From Branchiostoma lanceolatum (lineage: Eukaryota; Chordata; Leptocardii; Amphioxiformes; Branchiostomatidae): a DNA stretch of 64,000 bases. A program made the translations under genes and the position numbers. Shown piece by piece: positions 31,927 through 41,798 of this stretch. The stretch spans positions 20,882,769 to 20,946,768 of the forward strand of contig NC_089727.1 of assembly GCF_035083965.1 (NCBI RefSeq). Reading direction: 5' to 3'. Position 1 is the first letter of the stretch, and every line of letters starts with the position of its first letter. The notes below the pieces were generated by a model. The model saw nothing but the letters and a program-made list of their open reading frames with translations. It made no database searches and was not told where the DNA came from.

Positions 31927-33818
31927 CATGGCCCACATTCCCAGGCCAGACAAACAGGCAGCTATTGCGCAGTACCAAACAAGTTTTGAAGACCATAAGC
32001 CAGCCCCTTTATATGCTCAATCATTCTGTAGTCAATTTAATTTTTTTCCTCATTTTTGTACTGATTTTTTTCAGCATACATGCCTTACATGACTTAACTA
32101 CATGTATATGTAGTTTATGTTTTGAAATGTTTTGAAAATTCTGGTGCTGTCTCTGCTATAGACACATAAAATGTGCAAATACTAGACTATACATATTGAT
32201 GCTTGAACATGTAACATGAACATGTCAACAGTAGTTTACATAATATAGGTCCTGGTATATACTTAGTAATATACTGATGTCATATGTCACAGGTTATGTT
32301 TATTAGATTGATGAGGACAAGTTGCCAATTGTATATCCATTGGAGCATTTTATTAATAAATGTCCTGCCTACATATCTCAGAAGTAAATATTCCATTTTA
32401 CAACCACCACAAGTTTATGTGTGTCCAACAATACTGTCTCAAATGTAGACACAAGCCATTTTTAAAAATTATTCAGAAATATAATTGTATATCCTTGTAA
32501 TATACATGTATATGTCTTTCTTGATGTACAACTAGTTCAAAGGAATGTAGAAATAATGATACTTGGACAATAGCTAAGGTTTCCATTCGGCCTGCCATAT
32601 AAATTTAACTATAAACCATGAATATATAAAAATGAATACATACAGGTACTAGACAGTTTTTTATATTTGGTTGAAACACACCTGTTATGCAGTGTTAGAA
32701 GTTTGGAAACCCCTGTGTACATGTAAGACTGTTATCAAGTTTGTTCTTTGACTTAACAGCTAAACCCTCACCCTAATTCTAATACTTACAGTATTGAGTT
32801 AGAAGAATACAAACTGATTTATAGACAAACTGGACAGGTGATGGCGAAACATCTTAGCAGCAAAATGTCCTAATTCTGTAAATACAATTTTGGCCATGAT
32901 ATCTAAACCTACATGCTCTTCTGCTCACCTAGTGACCTACTTATCTGCCTCAAGAAAACCTATGTATGTCCCATCTTCAGATGGATAGGCCTGCCTTATC
33001 CTGCTGACCACACAGAATAGAACCACACGGCACACTGTTCTTCCTAGGCGTCGTTTGTGAACCCAGCATGTGAATTGTCAGTATCGTAAGATCCTGGGAG
33101 AAACAAAAAATGCATGTAAATTGTAATGTTACATGTTTTTTTTTTGTATCAAGATTAATACAAGTATTCTGCAGAAGGACGAGAATGTTGTCTTTTTTAT
33201 GATTTATTTATCCAAATAATATTTCCCTTATCCTTACTACACATCTATTTGAATATGTGCACAATATTTTCCTTATCCTTACTACACATCTATGTGAATA
33301 TGTAGACAATATCTGGCCATTTTTGTTTAGTCTGATAATTTTGAGATCTTGGTATTGCACTGACAGCCCCCCTCCAATACTGTGTAACATTTTCCGACTT
33401 TTCACCCTTAGTAATGCAAGTAATTACAAAATTACTGTCCATTTCTTCACACAAGATGCATCAAGAAAGCTTATTTAAAACTTCTCGGTACGTAATATAT
33501 CGGGTTATACAGTGGTACGACTACTATGCAGCCAGCACCCCAGGTAAGAACGTCGCAAAGTCCGCCTCACGTTTTCGTGAGCTTATCATGAGTCCTGACA
33601 CACAGGTCGATGTTGTAGATATGCAAAATAAAACGGACAGAAACAAAGTAACAACATTTACCTATTGCTCGATGGCACTCTGACATCTTGTATTCCAAGG
33701 TTATGTCACCGTATAAGTGCAGTCTGAGTGCAGACCTCATGAGACAGAGGGGATGGAATTCCTCGTGTAGCTCCTCAGGATCTAGCCGCGAACCCTCCGT
33801 CTGGTCACCGCGGCCGTC

Positions 33819-33980
33819 CTATGCCGCTTCTGCTTTTGTGGCGGTCCCAGCTCCAGCGGAGGCTCCGGCAGGGTCTTCTTTCCAATCGCCATTCTCTAAT
33901 TGTCCTGAATCATGTTCAGGCTTAAAGGTAAATGGCCTGATGTCATTAGGGCCAAACTCATCCGAGTCTGTGGCGGCCAT
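33819..33980 (-). CDS. Short open frame resembling the N-terminus of P2X7-like proteins
   Basis: ATG at 33980 gives MAATDSDEFGPNDIRPFTFK, then PEHDSGQLENGDWKED and a stop at 33821-33819 (53 residues). The DEFGPNDIRP-F-F-PE start is reminiscent of P2X7-like zinc-binding proteins common in marine invertebrate genomes. Downstream frames (DPEELHEEFHPLC) may continue it after a break. It is GC-rich against an AT-rich background, as coding sequence would be. Identification is tentative. It lies near the right end of element K. Confidence 0.3.
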   Translation of the reverse strand: MAATDSDEFGPNDIRPFTFKPEHDSGQLENGDWKEDPAGASAGAGTATKAEAA

Positions 33981-34261
33981 GACAGTTTTGTCGTCTGTTC
34001 CGTGTTTGGACTAGTGCGCATGCGTATACAGCAGAGTAGAAAGAGCGGGTCTGTGAGGGATTACATGGATTTGAAAAGGATTACTGTCGAAAAGTCCTAA
34101 GAGGTAATTCAGTCAAAACTCGGGCGTATTTGTTTTTAGAAAAGCATAATTTATCAGAAAAAAATACCCGCTTACTGAGTGGAATTCTCCTTTAAGATAC
34201 ATGATAAACTTCTTAAAGACTTCATTACTCTACAATGGTTCCAAGCTACCTATACCATGTA

Positions 34262-34590
34262 TTGATAATAAGTACATTTACAATATACGTTTTCAGCTCA
34301 AGTTAGCATTTTTAACTTAGTATATTTTGCATTCTAAGTTAACTTAGCATTAGTTATCATTTTAAGCTAGCACCGGTTAGCATGTTTAGCTTATTAGCAG
34401 TTTTAGCTTAGCACTAGTCAGCATTTTCAGCTTAGTTAGCATTGTAGCTTAGTTAGCCTATTTAGCTTTGCATTATTTGGCAATCTAACCATTTTAAGCG
34501 TAGCATTAGTAATCATTTTCAGCTTAGTTATCATAAGCTAGCATTTGTAGCGTATTTAACATTCAAGCTTAGCATTTTAAGCTTTTAAGT
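34262..34590. repeat. Degenerate TTAGCATTTTAGCTTA minisatellite
   Basis: About fifteen imperfect 20- to 24-bp repeats of AGCTTAGCATTAGT and CATTTTAGCTTAG type. Confidence 0.8.
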
Positions 34591-34616
34591 ATTCAAAGCG
34601 TAGACTTTATTCTAGT

Positions 34617-34713
34617 TTCATTTGTGCCTTTTTGTAACATATTGTACACTTTGCATTCCTCCGTTTTGTCAACAATTGTTTTGAAGTAAACAGTTTTAAA
34701 CCAGGTATTGTTA
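34617..34713 (+). repeat. Dispersed repeat R, right part, copy 1
   Basis: ATTTGTGCCTTTTTGTAACA, ATTGTACACTTTGC, TTTTGTCAACAATTG and AAACCAGGT recur at 41122-41214. In that second copy they lie only about 290 bp from the left part of R; here the two parts are 5.65 kb apart because element K sits between them. Confidence 0.85.
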
Positions 34714-35232
34714 AACAGATTTAAAGCAAATGGATGTTTTCCCCCTTAAACTGGCATATGAAATGGATGTTTCTTCTCGCCATATCACCAGTTATCAACT
34801 GAACCGTCACCACAACGGGGGCTTCGCGACAAACACAGAGAAGACATCTTTCAAAGCGGTACCAAGACGTTGCCGAGGCCATCTTCGAGGGTATGCGGCT
34901 GCTTATGAGTAGTCAAGGACATAATTTTTCAAAAGTCTTCAGGTGGGTAGTTTTTCTGCAGTTTAAACCTTTAAATAGGAGCCTCCTTATCCAGCTTTTC
35001 TTAACCCTCATCCGACCGACACATTTTTGCGACGAATCTGGCCGTATGGGGTCCAAACGGACCCCATTTTGCTTTGCCCCTAAATATATTTCTGGAGGAT
35101 CTTATTGTAGTTATTGTGCATATCCTGTTTCAATAATCTATGGAGGATATTTGGACAAGTTTTGGTGTTGATGATTAATGCTAATTATCATAATTTATGC
35201 AGAAAATGAGGAGAACCCGCATTTTCCTTTAA

Positions 35233-36996
35233 CCCTATGTAGACTGGGGGGGGGGCTAAAAGTGCCCGCGCCAACTTTGACATCGTATAACTGCCAAACG
35301 ACGTATCCTAGGACTACCAAACTTGGTGACTTTTCCTAAAATTTAGTTGGAAACAATTCCATGATAATAGTTCAAGTTTGTCATTTTTCCCGTTGCCATG
35401 GCAACGGGTTTCTGACAGGCACTTTATACAAAAAGTCATTAATTTTCTAAAAACAATGATGTTTCTTAGGCTTTCTTCCTCAACCACACTAGTTTTCTGA
35501 CATTTATAACATAATATGTAATTAGATAATCTATGGTAATTTGATGACGTAATCGCTCATAATCCAAGATGGCGGGCAAGATGATTATTTTAGGTATAAA
35601 CAGGCTTTTTGCCTTCAAATTCGTCACTACCTGGTATTTTCTTAACCAGAAACATTCAGATTGACGTTTTCAGTCTCTTTCTTTTGTGAATTGAGATCAT
35701 ACATGGAAAAAATGTATTTAAAAAAATTCTAAATGGCCGATCCAAGATGGCGGATCCCAGGGATCGCTAACAACACATGACGTCATTCTGTGACGTCATT
35801 TTGACGTCAACGTAATCGCCATTGACGTCGTATGCCTTGGTATACCTTAAAATCAATAAAACATTCTATTTTGTTTAATACCTTTGGATATAACGGGACT
35901 TTCCTATTTAGCCACATTGATGTCGTCATAATTACGTCATATTACGTCATTACGTCATCAAATTTACTTGCTTGCTTGCTTACTTGCTTATGTCGAGACT
36001 GGACGGTCTCGAGTCGTGATGGCAGTCCATGTGGTTCTATTCCTCATCGCTTGGAGCAGACTATCAACTTCAAGGCCAGTGTCTTTCTTCAGGGTGTCAA
36101 TGTATGTTGCTGCGGGTCTTCCAGGCCTCCTTTTCCCATGCCTGGGAGTCCAGAGAACCAGGTCAGCCACTTCTTCTTTGCTTCTGATGCAGTGTCCAGC
36201 GAACTTTAACCTCCTGGTCCAGATCTTGTCAGACAGTTTTGGTAGTCCAGCATACAGGACTGTGTTACGTCACACTGGTAATGTGTTGTGACCAGTGGAT
36301 GTTTAGTGCTGATCTCAGGAGCCTCGTGTAGCATCCATCCAGCTGCTTTTCTAGCTTGGAAGTGATTGTCCACGCCTCACAACCATACAAGAGGACTGCT
36401 TGAACCGTCGAGAGGAAAAGCCTCACTTTCAGCTTGCGAGAGAGGTTTGATCTCCAAACCTTCTTCAGCTTGTTACAAGCCTGCCAGGCTGCTGCTTTTC
36501 TTGCTGCTATGTCCTTTTCTGTGCTTTCCATCCTAGATCCCAGTTACTTAAAGTCCTTTACCTCCTCCAAGGCAGTACCATCGCTTGTCTTGAGACAGTA
36601 AGGGGTAGGAATGTTAAAGGCCATAAACTTTGTTTTGCCAGCATTCATGCAGAGACCAACCTTACCCACTGAGCTCTCCACACACCCAAGCAGTTCCTGA
36701 GCTCGTTGAATTGCCTCTGATATTAATGCAATATCATCAGCGAAATCAAAATCAGTCACTGTCTTCGGGCCAACTCTTCTGCTCCTCCTCCTCTCAATCT
36801 GCAGACCGAGCTCCTCCTCTCTACCGTCAATAGCCATCCTCAGTGCATAGTCTACAACAATCACAAACAGATATGGAGCTAGTGTGTCCCCCTGTAGCAC
36901 CCCTGCATCAAATTTACAGAAATCATAAAACCTTACGTTAACATCACTCCCTGCAAATTTGGTGAGGATACATTATACCGTTTGGAAGTTAGGAGG
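35233..36996 (-). mobile_element. Family A copy A4 inside B2, interrupted by a LINE fragment
   Basis: It starts at TTAA (35229-35232) plus CCCTATGTAGAC, with the same order as A3 (GTTGCCATGGCAAC, TGACGT blocks). The other end is lost at GGAAGTTAGGAGG, as in B1. It is broken at 35956-36917 by the RTE-like LINE. Confidence 0.85.
35968..36905 (-). pseudogene. RTE-like LINE fragment, 5'-truncated, with 12-bp target duplication
   Basis: Minus strand: MLQGDTLAPYLFVIVVDYAL, KTVTDFDFADDIALISE (catalytic FADD), KVGLCMNAGKTKFM, then after a break near 36540 FLSTVQAVLLYGCEAWTIT and, at the 3' end, GKRRPGRPAATYIDTLKKD. This is the RT palm to C-terminus of an RTE-type LINE. The 3' end has an AAGC/AAGT microsatellite tail (CTTGCTTGCTTACTTGCTTA on the plus strand). 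CATCAAATTTAC occurs at 35956-35967 and again at 36906-36917, a clear target duplication. Two frame breaks, so inactive. Confidence 0.92.
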
Positions 36997-37242
36997 AATT
37001 TCTTTCAAATTACGTAATAAACAATGCGAAATTATCTGGGGTCCGTTTGGACCCCAGCGGACAACACGCATACTTTAGAGTATAACTTCCGCAAAAAATC
37101 GGCTAATCCCGGTAAAAATTTCTCAGGAGTTGTAAGACATGTACATGAACAAACTCCTGGAAGGATTTTTTCTCCGACTAAAAATGTTGATATGGCACAC
37201 ATTAAAACACGCCTGGGGTCCAAACGGTCGGATGAGGGTTAA

Positions 37243-37925
37243 ACTGACTGTCCCATTTGATTTGTGGGGATGATCCAGTGCCTTTTGGTTGGACTTGACT
37301 GGGTAATCTTCCATGAAATTGAGATATTTAAGTTGTACAAGCTAGGACTAGAAACTAACCCGGCGTTTGCTTTAGTACTTTAAAGCGTCTTTGATTTTGC
37401 AGCGTCTTAAGTTTTCACTTCGATGTGTACCATGGAAACTTAGTGAACGAACCAAGAACTAAAAAACTTCCTGACGTTCCGATCAAATGTCCTAATGCCT
37501 TCTATATTTTTCTCTTAACAACTTAGGACTAAAAAAGACACGTAAATAGAATTAGCTGCTGGACTCATGCGGCTTTCACAGATAGATGGCAAGGTATTGT
37601 ACCGTATTGTGTGAATAGATAAATTAGACTCAGGTTATGTAATTGCGAACACAACATTTAGTACATCACGAAGCCAAGAAGGTGTCAAGCAAATCTACCG
37701 GCTTATCTACAAAAACTAGGCTGTTGTTCTAGACAGACAGCAAGGTTGAGAATTGAACTCAATATCTTCAGGATACCCAATCGTATTTGGTTTCGCAGCG
37801 CTTTACTCTCTATTCGTGAACCACGCACGGACATCATCGGAAAACGGAATACATGTATGTGCTTGAAAACTTCCTGACTTTTAATCAAGTATCCTCATAC
37901 ATTGTATTATTCTTTTCCAACTTAG
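37243..37925. other. Probable intron or intergenic sequence
   Basis: No coding signal until the splice acceptor at 37925. Confidence 0.35.
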
Positions 37926-38959
37926 GACTGGATGGACAGTTTAGGTGTGAGGCATCTGAAACGTGCGCATACCCCGGCCCTGCTGCAGAAACTGAAGGGA
38001 CCGGAGACTGTTGGATTACCACCTGTGAGTAGATCCTGTACAATAACAACTACAACCTGACCCAGACTAGTATTTGTGACCAGTTCAGGCCATTGTAACT
38101 GATGTTGAACAGTTTACCTATGCCAGTATCATCCACTTTGACCAGTTGAGACCAGTAACCAACAGTTTGATATATTTGTGTAGCAGGCAGTACAGCATTT
38201 TATTGATTTTTTCTCCCTGATATGTCACCATTTCGACTCCATACAGACATAAGGCTAGCCTCCTTCGCAGGCTTCCTAGAATGGCGGCGTATATATTTGA
38301 GGGAGGGGGTGACGCGAGTTCTTACACGGGCCAAGGTTCTCTAATGTCGCTGCCAAGGGGGTTATGTAGCCGAGGGACGACCACCTTTCTATCTTCGAAG
38401 CCTGCGAAGGAGGCTATATAAGGCATTCCCTCTGTCTTGTTGAAAATGTTCAAAGCAAAAGACTTTAGTCTGCCTCTAGCCTCCTTCGCAGGCTTCCTAG
38501 AACGGCGGCGTATATGTATTTGGGGGAGGGGGGTGACATGAGTTTTTACACGGGCCAAGGTTCTCTAATGCAAGGGAGTTATGTAGCCGAGAGACGACCG
38601 CCTTTCTATAGAAAGGCGGTCGTCCCTCGGCTACATAACTCCCTTGGCGGCGAAACTCCCTCCCCTCCCCCAAAGATATACGCCGCCGTTCTAGGAAGCC
38701 TGCGAAGGAGGCTAGTCTGCCTCATCCTAATTGATTGTGTGTGTTAACTTTCTTGCAGTTGTAATGAGCTGACATCTCTCAGCAGTTCCAAGATCTTATT
38801 GATGCCTTGAAGCTCAGGTCAACAACGCCGATGTTCATGGCCATAAGACTTACTCTGAGTGAGAGGTTGTCATCCAATGCCAAGTTCTCCATCTTCACTG
38901 TTACGTCCAGAAAGACCGGTGCCCATGTGTACGCCCTGCCAGAGGACCTGGAATTGTAA
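37926..38959 (+). CDS. 3' exons of a gene of unknown function
   Basis: Exon 37926-38024 (33 codons, phase 0 on both sides) encodes DWMDSLGVRHLKRAHTPALL, QKLKGPETVGLPP and ends at GTGAGT. Exon 38783-38959 encodes QFQDLIDALKLRSTTPMFMA, IRLTLSERLSSNAKFSIFTV, TSRKTGAHVYALPEDLEL and stops with TAA. Codon quality and splice signals look genuine. The intron contains two related foldback MITEs. No domain recognised; upstream exons not located, perhaps beyond the transposon block. A possible upstream piece, KRYQDVAEAIFEGMRLLMSS, is readable at about 34850-34915 but could not be connected. Confidence 0.5.
38256..38416. mobile_element. Foldback MITE, TAGCC...GGCTA, copy 1 (deleted form)
   Basis: TAGCCTCCTTCGCAGGCTTC at the left and its inverse (GAAGCCTGCGAAGGAGGCTA) at the right. 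Shares ACACGGGCCAAGGTTCTCTA and GTTATGTAGCCGAG with copy 2 but lacks much of the right arm. Confidence 0.9.
38477..38714. mobile_element. Foldback MITE, TAGCC...GGCTA, copy 2 (near-complete palindrome)
   Basis: 238 bp, with arms from TAGCCTCCTTCGCAGGC to a centre at CTTTCTATAGAAAG. The right arm repeats GACGACCGCC, CGGCTACATAACTCCCTTG and CGCCGCCGTTCTAGGAAGCC inversely. Copy 1 lies 60 bp to the left in the same intron. Confidence 0.92.
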
Positions 38960-39576
38960 AGTGTTTACATCATTGCAGAATTTGGCTGGGACTCACTTTT
39001 AGTTGCCATGACGGGAAGTCAAATGATTTGTGATGCTGCATTCATAGATTTAACTGAACGTACGATTCCCTCTGTGTACCTGAGCCTAGGCATTGTCGGT
39101 AGGGATGATCACAATCTCTTGGTTGATGGTAGGGTGCTAGATGTGTGTTTTGTTGACATCCTGAGTGATGTTGTTGGAAGTGGGTTGGGGCATTTTGTGA
39201 GTGGTGGCTACTTTTGTATGCAGGGCTTTCGCCCGTTTCTGTGGTGTACATGCCCGGTATGTTGCTGCTTCAGTTTCTGTAACTGTGTTGGTGGCTGAGA
39301 ATGTATTCGGCGTGGTTGTGAAGTTCAATGTTTCAGAGAACGGGGACTTTCCTGGTCCTGTAGGCTTATGACTGCTTGGGTTCTTCTACCATCTGTTTTC
39401 CTTTCTGTTTATGTAGTGGTCGGTGGTTGTCGGGGACCTAGACCACGTCATAATTTGCCTTGTGTCGTATCTTGGAGTCCTGAACCAAGACAATAACACG
39501 GGGCCAGAAATGAAGGCAGGTGGTTGGAGAACCTAAGTAGTTAAGAGCTAACAGAACCATCTAAATCCCTGATCTT
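38960..39576. other. No confident gene
   Basis: Overlapping frames exist on both strands (39008-39298 plus; 39137-39328 minus, Thr-rich), but neither has recognisable motifs or splice context. Confidence 0.3.
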
Positions 39577-39580
39577 TTAA

Positions 39581-40462
39581 CCCTATCTAGACTTTTTTGA
39601 GACTTCTTGGACCGGGGAGGGGGGGGCTTTTTCGACCCCCCTTCATAACTTCCGAACGGTATGCTCTATCATCACCAAATTTGCAGGGAGTGATGTTCAC
39701 GTGAAGTTTTATAATTCTAGTAATTTTGGTGACGTTATGACGTAATCTGACGTTATTATGACGTCATCGATGTGATTTTATTGGCTAAATAGGGAATTCC
39801 CATAATATCTAAAAGTATTAGACAAAATAGTGCGTATTATTGATTTAAAGGTATGCCAAGACATTTGACGTCAGTGGTGACTAAGTTGACGTCAAATTGA
39901 CGTCGAAGAATGACGTCATGTGTTGTTAGCGACCCCCTGGGATCCGCCATCTTGGATCGGCCATTTTGAAATTTTTTAAAACACATCAAAATAGACTAAA
40001 AACATTAATCTCAATGTTTCTGGTTAAGAAAATTCCAGGTTGTGACGAATTTAAAGGCAAAAAGCCTGTTTATACAAAAAATGAAGATCTTGTCCGCCAT
40101 CTTACATTTTGAGGGATGACGTCATCAAATTAGCATAATTTATGAGTATTGAATCATGACAGTTACATTTAATCACATATGATGTTATACATATAGTAAA
40201 CTAGTGTGATTGAGCAATAAAACATTGGAAACAACTATGTTTAAATCGAAATTAGTGAAATTTGCATAAAATGCCTCTTCAGAAACCCGTTGCCATGGCA
40301 ACACGAAAAATGATAAACTTATACTTTTATCATAATATTGTTGCCAACTAAATTTTAGGAAAAGTCACCAAGTTTGGTTGTCCTACCATACGTCGTTTGG
40401 CAGTTATACGATGTCAAAGTTGGCGCGGGCACTTTTAGCCCCCCCCCCCCGTCTAGATAGGG
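39581..40462 (+). mobile_element. Family A MITE copy A5, intact
   Basis: Bounded by TTAA (39577-39580, 40463-40466), beginning CCCTATCTAGAC and ending GTCTAGATAGGG, 882 bp. The best reference copy of the family. Non-coding; contains GTTGCCATGGCAAC, several TGACGTCA-like sites and a C10 run beside the right TIR. Confidence 0.95.
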
Positions 40463-40645
40463 TTAAACACTAAACATTGCGGTTTGTTCGAATGCAATCA
40501 CGATCATCGACATAGCCACCGAGACTGAAGTAGCCATGCATCGGGCTTGTATACCGCAGAAACAGGCTGGAGCCCTGTGTGCAGAAGTAGTCGTTGCTCT
40601 TGAGATATCTCGACCCCTCCACAGCAACATTACTCAGGGTGTCAT

Positions 40646-41214
40646 GAAAATGGACTCAACTCCTTTCCATCGATCAAGAGATCATGATTATCTCGGCTGA
40701 TAATGCTTCAGGTAGACAGATGGATAGTGCATTTTTAGGTTGAACCTAGAGCCGAAATGACAATCACGAATCAGGGTTAATCTCCTGTCATGCCCCCAGC
40801 AATCTGTAGATGAAGTCCTTGTTAATGACACAATTTGGGTCTATTCGGCGTACTGTACGTACCAGTAGTCAAATTATGTATTGTGCTGCGATGGTATCTA
40901 GCGTTAGACGTAAAATGCTACAAATCGATTTGCTTCTTGCTTTACATTCTTTGCAAAAAGGTATTTACTTTTGTTCTCAACTAGCCTTATAATTCGTGGA
41001 TTTTGTGTGGCCTTTCTAGTATAAGACTGGTAACCTTAATTGTCCTGGAAAGCAAAATACATAAGGTTTGAGATCAAAAGTCTCCTTCCTTCGGTTTAAT
41101 TGTAATTGTTTCAGTTGTAGTGCAATTTGTGCCTTTTTGTAACACATTGTACACTTTGCCTTCCTCTGTTTTGTCAACAATTGATATCAAATAAACTGTT
41201 TGAAACCAGGTGTA
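40646..41214 (+). repeat. Dispersed repeat R, copy 2 (uninterrupted)
   Basis: Left blocks (AAATGGACTCAACTCCTTT, CTGTCATGCCCCCAG) and right blocks (AATTTGTGCCTTTTTGTAAC, TTTTGTCAACAATTG) are both present. It ends near a polyadenylation-like AAATAAACTG, suggesting the 3' part of a retroelement or a gene 3' UTR. Confidence 0.8.
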
Positions 41215-41798
41215 TAGTTTGCATTTCACAAAATTAAACAAAATGTAGCTTCCGTACCCCCACCTTTAGCGTCCGTATCCCCACTTTAGCATTCCTATCT
41301 GTCGTTTCCAGAGTTGTCTCCCATCAGATTTGTCTTCACATGGTGACACTTCTGGATAGCCAGAATGCGCTCCTTCCGGTGCAGCCATGTGCGCTGGTTG
41401 GTGCAAGGGTGCAGTCAATCATGGTGATTGACAGGACCGCTACCAGTAATTATTCACGCCAAGTCTCCATATTTGGTTTGACCACGCGAGACATCGCGAG
41501 ACTTCGAGTTGCGAGAGTTTAGAAAGTTGGATAGAACTTCTTTGGGCTGAAGCTTCGCTGTTGGGCGCCTAGATTTCTCGGACTTCTACCACCGCAAGTA
41601 ATACACTGTTTTTGTTTTCTTGTTGTTATAGTTTTATTTCTATACATATGGAATACTAGCTATACGCCTGCTTGCGTCCAACAGCCTAGGAAACGGGAAA
41701 GTTCGTGGATTTAGAAGTGTGTTTTGGTGGGGGGTGGGGGGTGTTCATCTTGATCAGTTCATCTAACGTTATACTCATTTTTTTTAATCGTTTTCCAG
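41215..41798. other. Upstream region of the integrase-OTU gene
   Basis: The first exon of the gene should lie here or further left and must leave one base for the split codon at 41799, but I could not define it. 41344-41470 resembles 58480-58560 in the same orientation (TTCTGGATA.CCAGAAT.CGCTC, ATT.TT.ACGCC). Confidence 0.4.

Larger units (their letters stand above)
29256..34191. mobile_element. 4.9-kb TTAA-flanked DNA transposon K (Kolobok-like ends)
   Basis: The left end is AGGAGTATTCCACTCTGTGA and the right end, inversely, AGGAGAATTCCACTCAGTAA; both continue GCGGG. Both sides are flanked by TTAA (29252-29255, 34192-34195). TIRs are about 30 bp. Contents: a roughly 200-bp tandem array (29.7-30.8 kb), two hairpins, a three-exon plus-strand gene (31116-31926) and a minus-strand frame near the right end. 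TTAA plus AGG termini suit the Kolobok superfamily, but I did not identify a transposase, so the class is tentative. It is inserted within repeat R. Confidence 0.75.
35005..37238. mobile_element. Family B element copy B2 with perfect TTAA duplication
   Basis: TTAA (35001-35004), CCCTCATCCGACCG, and at the right CGGTCGGATGAGGG, TTAA (37239-37242). It carries an internal family A copy in the same position and orientation as B1, plus a LINE insertion in that copy. The right part from about 37000 has a TGGGGTCCGTTTGGACCCCA palindrome absent from B1. Confidence 0.92.

Noticed and set aside
33688-34014. 108-codon plus-strand Ser/Pro-rich frame
   Set aside because: Antisense to the minus-strand frame starting at 33980, which has a more protein-like start. 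Both remain weak.
34800-34930. Possible exon reading KRYQDVAEAIFEGMRLLMSS
   Set aside because: Protein-like, but I found no consistent acceptor and donor and could not connect it to the exons at 37.9 kb; kept only as a note.
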